From Halomonas sp. BDJS001 (GTDB taxonomy: Bacteria; Pseudomonadota; Gammaproteobacteria; Pseudomonadales; Halomonadaceae), in NCBI RefSeq assembly GCF_026104355.1, contig NZ_CP110535.1:1178001-1242000 (forward strand): DNA of 64,000 bases, written 5' to 3'. Made by a program: the position numbers and the translations under genes. The notes below the pieces were generated by a model. The model searched no databases and was not told where the DNA came from. It saw nothing but the letters and a program-made list of their open reading frames with translations. Positions within the stretch are counted from its first letter, which is position 1. Every line of letters starts with the position of its first letter. Positions 45,686-53,626 of this stretch are shown one piece after another.

Positions 45686-45832
45686 AATTCATGTTGCGCC
45701 GCTTTCTGCGCTTGTGTTGCACGCTCTCTGTTCTACTCTTTTAGACGAGTTCTTCAGGACTCAACATGCGGCTTGCCGCGCCTGTTTAGGTAGCCGACCG
45801 TGTGTTCGTTTGATGATAAGGAGGGTAGAAAG

Positions 45833-46162
45833 ATGGAGTTTGAAAAATATAAGTCGTGTATTGAAGCGTGCAATATCTGCGCGATCTACTGTGATTCTTG
45901 TGCCACTGCCTGCTTGCAAGAAGATGAAGTAAAAATGATGGCAGAGTGCATCCGTTTGGATCGTCAATGTTCACAGATCTGCCGCTTGGCAGCTTCCTAC
46001 ATGGCTCAGGGGAGTGAATACGCCAAGGAAATCTGTCAGATATGTGCTGATATTTGTAAAGCGTGTGGTGACGAGTGTGCCAAACACGATGCTAAGCATT
46101 GTCAGGAGTGCGCCAAAGCGTGCCATCATTGCGCCAATGAGTGCGCTGCAATGGCGGCCTAA
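45833..46162 (+). CDS. Cysteine-rich four-helix-bundle copper-storage protein (Csp/DUF326)
   Basis: A 109-residue protein with Cys residues at regular helical spacing: CIEACNICAIYCDSCATAC, CIRLDRQCSQIC, CQICADICKACGDEC and CQECAKACHHCANEC. This is the DUF326 / Csp pattern, in which four helices form a tube lined with Cys that binds many Cu(I) ions. There is no signal peptide, so it resembles the cytosolic Csp3 type. ATG 45833 is chosen for the AAGGAGGG just upstream; a longer in-frame start at 45800 lacks a site. A strong terminator follows. No copper-sensor gene is adjacent. Confidence 0.92.
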   Translation: MEFEKYKSCIEACNICAIYCDSCATACLQEDEVKMMAECIRLDRQCSQICRLAASYMAQGSEYAKEICQICADICKACGDECAKHDAKHCQECAKACHHCANECAAMAA

Positions 46163-46190
46163 GGCCGCATAAAAGCCTAATCAATTAAAC

Positions 46191-46229
46191 AAAGCCAGCT
46201 TTCATACGCAGTGAAAGCTGGCTTTTTTA
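46191..46229 (+). terminator. Strong rho-independent terminator after the copper-storage gene
   Basis: AAAGCCAGCTTTCA at 46191-46204 pairs with TGAAAGCTGGCTTT, followed by a T-run. The stem is perfect with a short loop and could also serve the leftward gene ending at 46256. Confidence 0.9.
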
Positions 46230-46255
46230 TATTTTAATCTATATCAAAAAATGCG

Positions 46256-46909
46256 TTAAAAGAAGTGAATCTTCTGCAATAGGGAGATCACTTCGTCATC
46301 GCTGGTTTGGGTAAAATCTTGATAGTGAAGGCCAACGGCGATATAGGGTTCGGGAGTAGCTAAACAGATCAAATCGTCAACCTCGGTAGCCAATTCATCC
46401 AGCGTGGACTGCGGGGCAACAGGCACTGCCAGGGTAACGGAAGCGGCTCCTACTTGGCATAGTGCTCTGGCGGCTGCTTTAGCGGTTCCGCCGGTGGCGA
46501 TACCATCATCCACCAATAATATGTGACGTTCGCTAGCGTTAATGGGCGCCCGGTCACCAATATAAGTTTGACGACGGCGGGTTATCTCGCTTAGTTGGCG
46601 CTGTACTTCAGCTTCCAGATAACTTTCAGAGGGCTGAAAAATCTGCAGCAAATCAGGTGTCCACAGCACTTGAGGTGGGTCGCCATCGACGACAGCGCCT
46701 AGCCCAACCTCGGGTTGCCCAGGCGCGCCAATCTTACGCACGATGACCACGTCAAACGGAAGTTTAAGTGCTGCCGCTACCTCGTAGGCAACGGGTACAC
46801 CCCCACGGGGCAATGCCAGCACTAGGTCATAACGCGCATCGGATAATACATAGGCAAGCTCTCGCCCGGCTGCGCGTCGATTATCAAAAAGTGCTTGGTG
46901 CGTGTGCAT
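46256..46909 (-). CDS. Phosphoribosyltransferase-fold protein
   Basis: A 217-residue protein of the type I phosphoribosyltransferase fold, of the group that includes ComF-distant and dienelactone-hydrolase-linked PRTases. Motifs: ALPRGGVPVAYEVA near 31-44, IVRKIGAPGQPEVGLGAV near 55-72 and the PRPP loop ILLVDDGIATGGTAKAA near 129-145. The base or substrate is not known. ATG 46909 (MHTHQALF) matches the usual family start; an in-frame start at 47014 would add 35 residues of atypical composition. It ends next to a strong terminator. Confidence 0.8.
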   Translation of the reverse strand: MHTHQALFDNRRAAGRELAYVLSDARYDLVLALPRGGVPVAYEVAAALKLPFDVVIVRKIGAPGQPEVGLGAVVDGDPPQVLWTPDLLQIFQPSESYLEAEVQRQLSEITRRRQTYIGDRAPINASERHILLVDDGIATGGTAKAAARALCQVGAASVTLAVPVAPQSTLDELATEVDDLICLATPEPYIAVGLHYQDFTQTSDDEVISLLQKIHFF

Positions 46910-47191
46910 GAGTGGCTTCTCAACTCCAAAACAGCCTAAATCCCAAAAGGATAAATGCCTAGCTCTACCTGGGGAGCGCTCGACAGTAGCAGAGTCATCG
47001 CGTGATGGGGGCACGTGCGCGGCGGAATTCAGAGGGGCCGTGGGGAGCTGTTGCTGAGTGATCCGTAAGAGTCTCCCAGAACACGAAAGGCGGAAAGATA
47101 GCCTAACAATAACTATAGTCAGGAAGAAACAGCTTATCCAAGCCGTTATTTCCGGGAGTCGCCAAGCGGCTCGCTAGCAAGATGCAGTGGG

Positions 47192-47920
47192 CTAGGAGCG
47201 CTGTGTTTTTCGATACAGCCACCACACGTCAAAACCAAACGAATAGAGCAATGAGGTCAATGCACTAATGGCCAGCAGGCTGGCGACTAGGTGAGAGGTT
47301 AGCGGCGTTAATGCCAGCAGTAGCGCCACCACCTGCCAGACACAAACAGCCTTGCGTCGAAAGCTGGCAAACAGCGGTGTTGAGAGCCACGGGAACTGCC
47401 AGCTGGCGGCGATAAACAGGTAGCGCATTCCGCCTATCAACAGCACCCAAAGTCCCAGCGATTCCAACCGCAGCAAACCCGCACATAGCAGCAGAATCAG
47501 CAGGGCATCCAACTCCATATCAAAACGGGCACCGAACCGGGTATGGCTTTTGGTGCGCCTGGCAATCCAGCCATCAACACCGTCCAGTAGCAGAGCGATC
47601 ACCGCGATCGCCAGCCACTGCCAGATGGCTCCTACAAAGGCATTTGCGGCGAGCGCACCTGCCACTAATGCAATCAAAACCGCTCGAACCAACGTGACCC
47701 GGTTAGCCCAGCCCAGTGAGCCGTAGGGCCAGAAGATGACGACCAGGGTGGATATAAACGTGTAGAAGCCTATAGCCACCCCCCAGTTAGCGGGAGTAGC
47801 CATTAAAAGGGGTAGACCTTTGCCCAAGGATATTAGCAGCATGCCGCCCAGCATTAGCTCTGCAGCGCCATAGAGGCGTTTAGGCAGGGTGTAAGATGAA
47901 GCGTTAGAGAAGAGCGGCAT
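47192..47920 (-). CDS. CDP-alcohol phosphatidyltransferase family protein
   Basis: A 242-residue membrane enzyme with about seven helices. The CDP-alcohol phosphotransferase signature D-x2-D-G-x2-A-R-x8-G-x3-D-x3-D is complete in DGVDGWIARRTKSHTRFGAR-FDMELD, starting near residue 114. Such enzymes move a phospho-alcohol from a CDP carrier, as in making phosphatidylglycerol- or inositol-type lipids; substrates of this protein cannot be told. An extra N-terminal helix pair is present. The gene before it on the same strand (phosphoribosyltransferase) is 282 bases away. Confidence 0.88.
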   Translation of the reverse strand: MPLFSNASSYTLPKRLYGAAELMLGGMLLISLGKGLPLLMATPANWGVAIGFYTFISTLVVIFWPYGSLGWANRVTLVRAVLIALVAGALAANAFVGAIWQWLAIAVIALLLDGVDGWIARRTKSHTRFGARFDMELDALLILLLCAGLLRLESLGLWVLLIGGMRYLFIAASWQFPWLSTPLFASFRRKAVCVWQVVALLLALTPLTSHLVASLLAISALTSLLYSFGFDVWWLYRKTQRS

Positions 47921-48280
47921 GGTATCTCACAAAGCGGCGTCGCTATCCGCAGTTAAAATAAATGATGCAACTATTTTTATATGTACCATTCTTGTAGAAG
48001 AAGGTAGGGTTGTCCATACGATCAAGAAATAGCCAAGTTAGTTTCATTTGTTCCAAATGGTTAATCGAATATTTTCTTTTCACCCGCTAAGCTGAAGATG
48101 GTGAACCCTTGAAAACTGTTCTGCCTAGGGCCATGCAATGCATGGCCACACATTATACGCGAGGGCTGAGACATACGGCGTGTCTCTTATCCCTAGCTTT
48201 AAGCGCAATGGTGCCACGCCACATTCAACGGAATGAAAGAGAGCCCGGATCCAGTGGGCCCGTAACGAAAAGGAACGCTC
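47921..48280. other. 360-base divergent gap with a short inverted repeat
   Basis: This gap separates the leftward phosphatidyltransferase from the rightward dehydrogenase cluster and should contain promoters for both. CATTTG and CAAATG form an inverted repeat around TTC at 48045-48059, a possible operator. A 61-codon frame at 48109-48294 has no ribosome site and is not called. Confidence 0.4.
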
Positions 48281-49300
48281 ATGTCGGCGCTTGACGATGT
48301 AGGCAAAGCCTCCAATGCCGCCAAAAAAACCTTGGCCACCGCCTTCTGGGTGACCAGCCCAGCACAAGGCGAGATGCGGCGTGAACAACTAACTCCTCCC
48401 GCCCAGGATGAGGTGCATATACGTACCTTGTACAGCGGTATCAGCCGAGGCACCGAGTCGTTGGTGTTCAATGGTCGCGTGCCTGAAAGCGAATTTTCGC
48501 GCATGCGTGCGCCCTTTCAGTCGGGCGAGTTTCCTGCTCCGGTCAAGTATGGCTACTGTAGCGTTGGCCGCGTCGAGCAGGGGCCAAGCGCCCTCATGGA
48601 TAAAACCGTTTTTTGCCTGTTTCCCCACCAGGATCACTACATTGTGCCTGCTTCGGCGGTGCTGGAAGTGCCCGCCAATGTACCTGCAAAACGCGCCGTC
48701 TTGGCGGCCAATATGGAAACCGCCATTAATGGCGTGTGGGACGCCGAGCCGATGCTGGGTGAGCGAATCACCATCATTGGCGCCGGTGTCGTCGGGGCGC
48801 TGGTAGCGTACCTGTGCGCCCAGGTGCCCGGTGTTACCGTCGAGTTAGTCGATATTAATCCTGAGCGTCGCCAGCTCGCCGAGCAGTTAGGCGTTGCCTT
48901 CAGCACTCCCGAACAAGCCCTTCATGGCCAAGATTGCGTGATCCACGCCAGCGGCCAGTCTGCCGGCTTGCGCCAAGCACTGGCGTTAGTGGGCAGCGAA
49001 GGTCGCATTATCGAAATGAGCTGGTTTGGCGAGGGGGATATTGCGATCCCTTTAGGCGGTGCTTTCCACTCTCAGCGGCTGACGCTCAAGGCCAGCCAAG
49101 TAGGTCAACTGCCGCCCAAATTACGCCCACGCTGGGATTACCAGCGCCGCCTTCAGTTAGCACTGAGCCTGCTGGTAGACGAGCGGTTGGAGGCACTGAT
49201 CAGCGGGGAAAGCGACTTTGAACAGTTGCCCACGCTTGCCCCTAAACTGTTTGGCCGCGGTAGCGTTGAACTCTGCCACCGCCTGCGCTATCCCGCGTAA
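48281..49300 (+). CDS. Medium-chain (zinc-ADH-like) dehydrogenase
   Basis: A 339-residue member of the medium-chain dehydrogenase/reductase superfamily, similar in style to BchC-like and other zinc-binding alcohol dehydrogenases. It shows LYSGISRGTESLVF near 47, PVKYGYCSVG near 87, a Rossmann motif ITIIGAGVVGALVAYL near 164 and HASGQSAGLRQAL near 225. The catalytic zinc ligands of true alcohol dehydrogenases are not obviously complete, so the chemistry is uncertain. First gene of the pterin/flavin-like cluster; the PTPS-like gene starts 28 bases on. AAAAGGAACGCTC precedes the ATG. Confidence 0.82.
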   Translation: MSALDDVGKASNAAKKTLATAFWVTSPAQGEMRREQLTPPAQDEVHIRTLYSGISRGTESLVFNGRVPESEFSRMRAPFQSGEFPAPVKYGYCSVGRVEQGPSALMDKTVFCLFPHQDHYIVPASAVLEVPANVPAKRAVLAANMETAINGVWDAEPMLGERITIIGAGVVGALVAYLCAQVPGVTVELVDINPERRQLAEQLGVAFSTPEQALHGQDCVIHASGQSAGLRQALALVGSEGRIIEMSWFGEGDIAIPLGGAFHSQRLTLKASQVGQLPPKLRPRWDYQRRLQLALSLLVDERLEALISGESDFEQLPTLAPKLFGRGSVELCHRLRYPA

Positions 49301-49327
49301 CCAATTTACTTATCATTTGGAGTCTCT

Positions 49328-49726
49328 ATGTTCCGTTTATGTGTCCGTGACCACTTTATGATCGCCCACAGTTTCAAGGGTGAGATCTTTGGCCCTGCCC
49401 AGCGTACCCACGGCGCTACCTACGTGGTGGATGTGGTCTTTCAGCGTCCCGAGCTGGATGAGGACGGCCTGGTGATCGATATCGGTCTGGCCAGCGAAAC
49501 AGTGAAATCGGTACTGACTGGCTACAACTTCAGCAACCTGGATGAAGTACCTGAGTTTAAGGGCAAAAACACTACCACCGAGTTTATGGCCAAGGTGATC
49601 TTTGACCAGCTCGCCCAGGCGATTGGTGAGGGCAAAATGGGCACCACCGCTAAAGGGATTACCCATATGGAGATCAAACTGCATGAATCCCATGTGGCCT
49701 GGGCCAGCTACGAAGGCGCGCTATGA
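49328..49726 (+). CDS. 6-pyruvoyl-tetrahydropterin-synthase-like protein lacking canonical active-site residues
   Basis: A 132-residue protein with the T-fold of PTPS/QueD. The fold markers are there: DHFMIAHSF near the start, NTTTEFMAKVIFDQL near 78-92 (the P-T-x-E-N motif region) and KLHESHVAWASYE at the end with the pterin-anchoring Glu. But the usual C-x3-H-G-H is AQRTHGATY, so the catalytic Cys is Ala and the second zinc His of the pair is Ala, and the usual L-D-H near the middle reads LTGYNF. It may bind a pterin or pyrimidine without the normal lyase reaction, or use a different mechanism. ATGA overlap with the following gene. Confidence 0.75.
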   Translation: MFRLCVRDHFMIAHSFKGEIFGPAQRTHGATYVVDVVFQRPELDEDGLVIDIGLASETVKSVLTGYNFSNLDEVPEFKGKNTTTEFMAKVIFDQLAQAIGEGKMGTTAKGITHMEIKLHESHVAWASYEGAL

Positions 49727-51660
49727 GTCAGCGTTTCACTTTAATCGTTGCCGGTGACCCTGCTCAGCGTACCGGCGGCTATATTTACGACGCCCAGATT
49801 GTCTCGTCCTTGCGTGACCAGGGATGGGAAATTGACGTCGTCGGCTTGGCAGGCACGTTTCCTGATGCGGATGCCGAGGCGGTAGCAGCACTTACACAGG
49901 CCCTAGCGTCGCTTCCCGATCAGGCGGCGGTGGTGATTGATGGCCTGGCCATGGGGGCGCTGCCGGAGGTGATTGCTCAGCATATCCAACGGCTGGATAT
50001 CACCGCCTTGCTGCATCACCCATTAGGCGATGAATCTGGCCTTAATGAGGCCGATCAGCAGCGCTTTCATCGCAGTGAGTTAAACGCGCTTGCTCACGTG
50101 GCGCGGATTATCGTCACCAGCCACTTTACCGCCCGGCGCTTACCGGAGCTGGCGGCCCATTATGAAATGCCACTCAATCCCATTGTCACTGTAGTTGAAC
50201 CGGGCGTTGCCCTGGCGCCGATCAGCCCCGCAGCAGAACCGGGTGAGGTTCTACGTTTGTTATGTGTGGCAACGCTAACGCCGCGCAAAGGGCAGGATAT
50301 TCTGGTGCAAGCGCTGGCGGGCGTCGCCGGTGACCACTGGCTGTGCGACTGTTATGGCGGCGCACGTGACTGCGAGTTCACCCAGCGCGTACAGCAACTG
50401 ATTGATCAGAACGGCTTGCAAAACAGCGTACAGCTACACGGCGAGTGCGATGGCGCTACGTTGGAAGCAGCCTATCGCGGCGCTCACGCGCTGGTACTGC
50501 CCTCCTGGTATGAAGGCTATGGCATGGTGGTCACCGAAGCCCTGGCCCACGGCTTGCCGGTGATTACCACCACCGGTGGTGCGCTTCGCGACACCCTGCC
50601 TAGCGGCGCCGGTTTGAGCGTTGAACCAGGTGACGTCGACGCGCTTCAAGATGCCCTGAGCCGTTTTTGCCATGACGATGAGCTACGCCACCAACTGCGC
50701 CAGGGAGCCGCCCTGGCCCGGGATGCGTTAAGCGACTGGCAAGCAGCGGGAGCGAAGTTTGCTGCGGCGTTAACTGCGCCCGTTGATTCTCCCAATTTAC
50801 GCCCAGGCAGCCAGTTTGCCTCCGACTGGCTGACGCTGCGAGAGGCGGCTGATATCGATTCCCGTAGCCAACCTTTGGCTGAGTTTGCCGCGGAGTGGCT
50901 GAGCGCGCGTACTTCGGCGCCGCTGATAGCGGATCTTGGCTGTGGTCGGGGTAGTAATATGCGCTTTTTGGCGCCGAGCCTGAGTGGCCACCAGCGCTGG
51001 AAGCTGATCGATCACGACGCCATTTTGTTAGCTCAGGCGCGCCAACGTGCCGCCGGATTAAGCAATAGCCAAGGGCAGCCCGTGGCCGTTGAGACGCACT
51101 GTGTATCGCTGGAAGCGCTTGCCGAGGTGCCGCTCGACGACGCACACCTCGTCACCGCATCGGCGCTGCTGGATCTTGTTTCCCAACAGTGGATCGATGC
51201 TTTTGTGGCTCGCATTGCCGAGCGGCAGCAGGCACTGCTGATAGCGCTAAGCGTGACCGGTGAGTGGCACTTTATTGACCCTCAAGGCGCGCCGGTGCGG
51301 GATGACGAAGGCCGCTGGCTGCAGGCGATGTTTATGGCTCACCAGCAGCGCGATAAAGGTTTGGGTGATGCATTGGGCGGACAGGCTCACGGGACACTAG
51401 TCGACGCCCTGAAGGGGGCTGATTATCGCATTCAACAAGCCGAAACGCCGTGGCAGCTCGCTGCGGGCAGTCAAGAGCAGTTGCCATTGATGGTGGCGCT
51501 GCTCGAGGGTTGGGCCGAAGCCGCCACCGAGCAAGCTCCGCAAGCCGCGGCGCGCATTGCCAACTGGCTGCAGCAGCGTCAGCAAGCGGTGGCTAATGGC
51601 GAGCTGGGCATTTGGGTGGGGCACTGTGACCTGCTGGCCATACCTCAGGAAGAGGCGTAA
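49723..51660 (+). CDS. Fused GT4 glycosyltransferase and SAM-dependent methyltransferase
   Basis: A 645-residue two-domain protein. Residues 1 to about 345 are a GT-B glycosyltransferase: RTGGYIYDAQIVSSLRDQGW at the start, LCVATLTPRKGQDILVQAL near 180 and the donor site PSWYEGYGMVVTEALAHGLP near 260. Residues from about 375 to 560 are a class I methyltransferase with motif I IADLGCGRGSNMRFL near 403. It starts within the stop of the PTPS-like gene (ATGA at 49723-49726) and ends 4 bases before the YbhN-like gene. The fusion suggests that one small acceptor is both glycosylated and methylated; which one is unknown. Confidence 0.85.
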   Translation: MSQRFTLIVAGDPAQRTGGYIYDAQIVSSLRDQGWEIDVVGLAGTFPDADAEAVAALTQALASLPDQAAVVIDGLAMGALPEVIAQHIQRLDITALLHHPLGDESGLNEADQQRFHRSELNALAHVARIIVTSHFTARRLPELAAHYEMPLNPIVTVVEPGVALAPISPAAEPGEVLRLLCVATLTPRKGQDILVQALAGVAGDHWLCDCYGGARDCEFTQRVQQLIDQNGLQNSVQLHGECDGATLEAAYRGAHALVLPSWYEGYGMVVTEALAHGLPVITTTGGALRDTLPSGAGLSVEPGDVDALQDALSRFCHDDELRHQLRQGAALARDALSDWQAAGAKFAAALTAPVDSPNLRPGSQFASDWLTLREAADIDSRSQPLAEFAAEWLSARTSAPLIADLGCGRGSNMRFLAPSLSGHQRWKLIDHDAILLAQARQRAAGLSNSQGQPVAVETHCVSLEALAEVPLDDAHLVTASALLDLVSQQWIDAFVARIAERQQALLIALSVTGEWHFIDPQGAPVRDDEGRWLQAMFMAHQQRDKGLGDALGGQAHGTLVDALKGADYRIQQAETPWQLAAGSQEQLPLMVALLEGWAEAATEQAPQAAARIANWLQQRQQAVANGELGIWVGHCDLLAIPQEEA

Positions 51661-51664
51661 GCCG

Positions 51665-53626
51665 ATGGGAGTTGCTGAGCGTTGGCATACCCGCTTGTCC
51701 ACCCCGTGGCTTCGCCGCGGGCTGGTTAGCGTTGCTCTATTAGCGGCGGTGGCGCTGTGGGTTGAACCTCAGGCTGTGGTGGCGGAGGTGCGGCGTTTCT
51801 CTGCCGAATGGGTCGTACTGGCGTTAGCCATCAGCACGCTACAGATTATGCTCTGTGCCTGGCGCTGGCAGTTTACCGCGGGACTGATCGATGTGCCGCT
51901 GCGGTTCGCTTACGCGCTACGGGAGTACTACCTGGCGCTGTTGGTCAATCAACTGTTGCCCGGCGGTGTATTAGGCGACGCCGGGCGGGCGCACCGTCAT
52001 GCCGCTCAAGCACAGTCTAGGGGCCGCGCCTGGCGAGCGGTGATTATTGAACGTGCCTCGGGGCAAGTTGCTGTAGTGGTGTTAACGCTAACCGCGCTGC
52101 TGCTCTCTCCGCTCTGGCATGCTGCGCTGGGTGAAGCAGTGATCACAGTGGTGGGGTTAAGCGCATTAGCCGTTCTTGCGGCGCTCATCGTCAGTGGTTT
52201 GCTGCTGCGCCAATGGTTTAGCCATTGGCTGGCAAGGCTGCCGAGCTGGTGTCAAGCCCTGGCCCGAGATGTAAGGCGCGGCTTGCTGCAGCGCGGCGTT
52301 TGGCCCCAGCAGTTGCTGTCTTCGCTGGTGATTGTGCTGAGCTATGGTCTGGTAATGGTCTGTGCGGCTCGGGCGATTGGCGTTGGGCTACCGTCGCTGC
52401 AAGTGTTGGCGCTGACACCGGTACTGCTACTGGCCATGCTTATTCCGTTTTCGGTAGCCGGCTGGGGGCTGCGTGAAGGTGCCGCTGTGGGTGTATGGGC
52501 GCTGGTCGGCCTGCCACCCGCCCAGGGCGTGGCGGTGTCCTTGGCTTATGGGGTGCTGGTGCTGTTGGCGAGCCTACCGGGCATCTGGGTGGCGCTGAGT
52601 CGTCGCGAAAAAGCGCAGCCTTCAAGCGGTGGTATCCCTCAGTCGCAGGTCGAACAGGGTGTCGTCACCACAGCGGAAAGTTCGCGCGGGCGGGCGCAGC
52701 GCACTCTCAAGGGTCTCAATGGGCGTCATTTGCAGCCCTGGTCTGCCGGAGCCGATCAACAGCGGGGCGACCAGCAGATGCAGTCGGTCAACGGCACCCG
52801 CCTCGATAAACTGAGACACCGTAATACCGCCGCCCTCTACCAGTACCCGCGTAAGACCTTTGTCGGCCAGCAGAGTGACAACATCACTGGGGTTGAACTG
52901 ACCGCTAGCATTCAGCGGCAGCTCGCAACGTTCAACGTGGGCCAGGCTCGCCGTCGCCTGCGACTCAGTCCCCACGGCAGACCCCACTATATGCAGCGTC
53001 GGGGCGCTATCGGTATTCAGCAGCGCCAAGTCATTGGGAATTCGGCCGCGTGGATCAAGCACCACCCGCGTTGGGTTAGTGCCGCTAACGTGGCGCACGG
53101 TCAACTGGGGGTTATCGGCGCTGGCGGTACCTGCGCCGACGACCACCGCGTCGACCAAAGCACGCAGGCGGTGCAGGTGAACCAAGCTTTCATGGCCGTT
53201 GATGTAGTGGGAGTGGCCGCTTTCCGTCGCGATGCGGCCATCCATACTCTGCCCCAACTGCGCCACCACCCACGCAGGCCGACTGGCCAGTGGGGTCAGG
53301 CAATCGAGCAGTTCACGCACCTCAGCGGCGACCGTTTTGTCCGTTTTCCACTCGCCGGTAGGCGTCAAGGTAATAGCCACATCGCAAGAGCGCTGATGGC
53401 GCAACGCCAGCAGCCATTCCCAGGCATCGCCCAGCGCAATAATGTTGATATGGGATTCGGGCATGACGCCTCCGGGCTAAATAAACCGCTCCATCATGCG
53501 GGCTCTGGTCAGTTGAGAGCAAGTTGTTCAGAGCAAGAAGTCGTACAGTTGAGAGTAAACAGCTCAGTGCAAGCGTGCACCATCCCCCTTGTAAGGAAGC
53601 CAGGAGGCCTACATGTACCAGATTGA
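51665..53626 (+). CDS. YbhN-like (lysylphosphatidylglycerol synthase TM) membrane protein with an anomalous 3' extension
   Basis: The first 320 residues (to about 52620) are a polytopic membrane protein of the YbhN/LPG-synthase transmembrane family: REYYLALLVNQLLPGGVLGD near 80-100 and IPFSVAGWGLREGAAVG near 260-276 are characteristic. Such proteins are thought to move or modify lipids or lipid-linked sugars. No stop codon follows the last helix; the frame continues to TGA 53626, straight through the opposite-strand RibD-like gene, and the extra 330 residues (rich in Gln, Arg and His) are only the antisense of that gene. A lost stop, an indel, or a real 3' overlap is possible. The other two frames stop at 52809 and 52814. 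Confidence 0.75.
   Translation: MGVAERWHTRLSTPWLRRGLVSVALLAAVALWVEPQAVVAEVRRFSAEWVVLALAISTLQIMLCAWRWQFTAGLIDVPLRFAYALREYYLALLVNQLLPGGVLGDAGRAHRHAAQAQSRGRAWRAVIIERASGQVAVVVLTLTALLLSPLWHAALGEAVITVVGLSALAVLAALIVSGLLLRQWFSHWLARLPSWCQALARDVRRGLLQRGVWPQQLLSSLVIVLSYGLVMVCAARAIGVGLPSLQVLALTPVLLLAMLIPFSVAGWGLREGAAVGVWALVGLPPAQGVAVSLAYGVLVLLASLPGIWVALSRREKAQPSSGGIPQSQVEQGVVTTAESSRGRAQRTLKGLNGRHLQPWSAGADQQRGDQQMQSVNGTRLDKLRHRNTAALYQYPRKTFVGQQSDNITGVELTASIQRQLATFNVGQARRRLRLSPHGRPHYMQRRGAIGIQQRQVIGNSAAWIKHHPRWVSAANVAHGQLGVIGAGGTCADDHRVDQSTQAVQVNQAFMAVDVVGVAAFRRDAAIHTLPQLRHHPRRPTGQWGQAIEQFTHLSGDRFVRFPLAGRRQGNSHIARALMAQRQQPFPGIAQRNNVDMGFGHDASGLNKPLHHAGSGQLRASCSEQEVVQLRVNSSVQACTIPLVRKPGGLHVPD
52622..53464 (-). 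CDS. RibD C-terminal-type reductase (dihydrofolate-reductase fold)
   Basis: A 280-residue protein whose residues 55-280 match the RibD C-terminal reductase domain: WVVAQLGQSMDGRIATESGH, LRALVDAVVVGAGTASADNP, TRVVLDPRGRIPND and RVLVEGGGITVSQFIEAGAV. The deaminase half of bacterial RibD is absent, so it resembles stand-alone pyrimidine reductases. It probably reduces a ribosyl-aminopyrimidine or pterin with NADPH. The ATG at 53464 follows CGGAGGCGTC. It is convergent with, and fully overlapped by, the extension of the YbhN-like frame, and divergent from the GTP cyclohydrolase gene 148 bases away. Confidence 0.87.
   Translation of the reverse strand: MPESHINIIALGDAWEWLLALRHQRSCDVAITLTPTGEWKTDKTVAAEVRELLDCLTPLASRPAWVVAQLGQSMDGRIATESGHSHYINGHESLVHLHRLRALVDAVVVGAGTASADNPQLTVRHVSGTNPTRVVLDPRGRIPNDLALLNTDSAPTLHIVGSAVGTESQATASLAHVERCELPLNASGQFNPSDVVTLLADKGLTRVLVEGGGITVSQFIEAGAVDRLHLLVAPLLIGSGRPGLQMTPIETLESALRPPARTFRCGDDTLFDLRLRDTTA

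Noticed and set aside
48109..48294. 61-codon frame upstream of the dehydrogenase gene
   Set aside because: No ribosome site, overlaps the dehydrogenase start region, and the protein has no recognisable feature.
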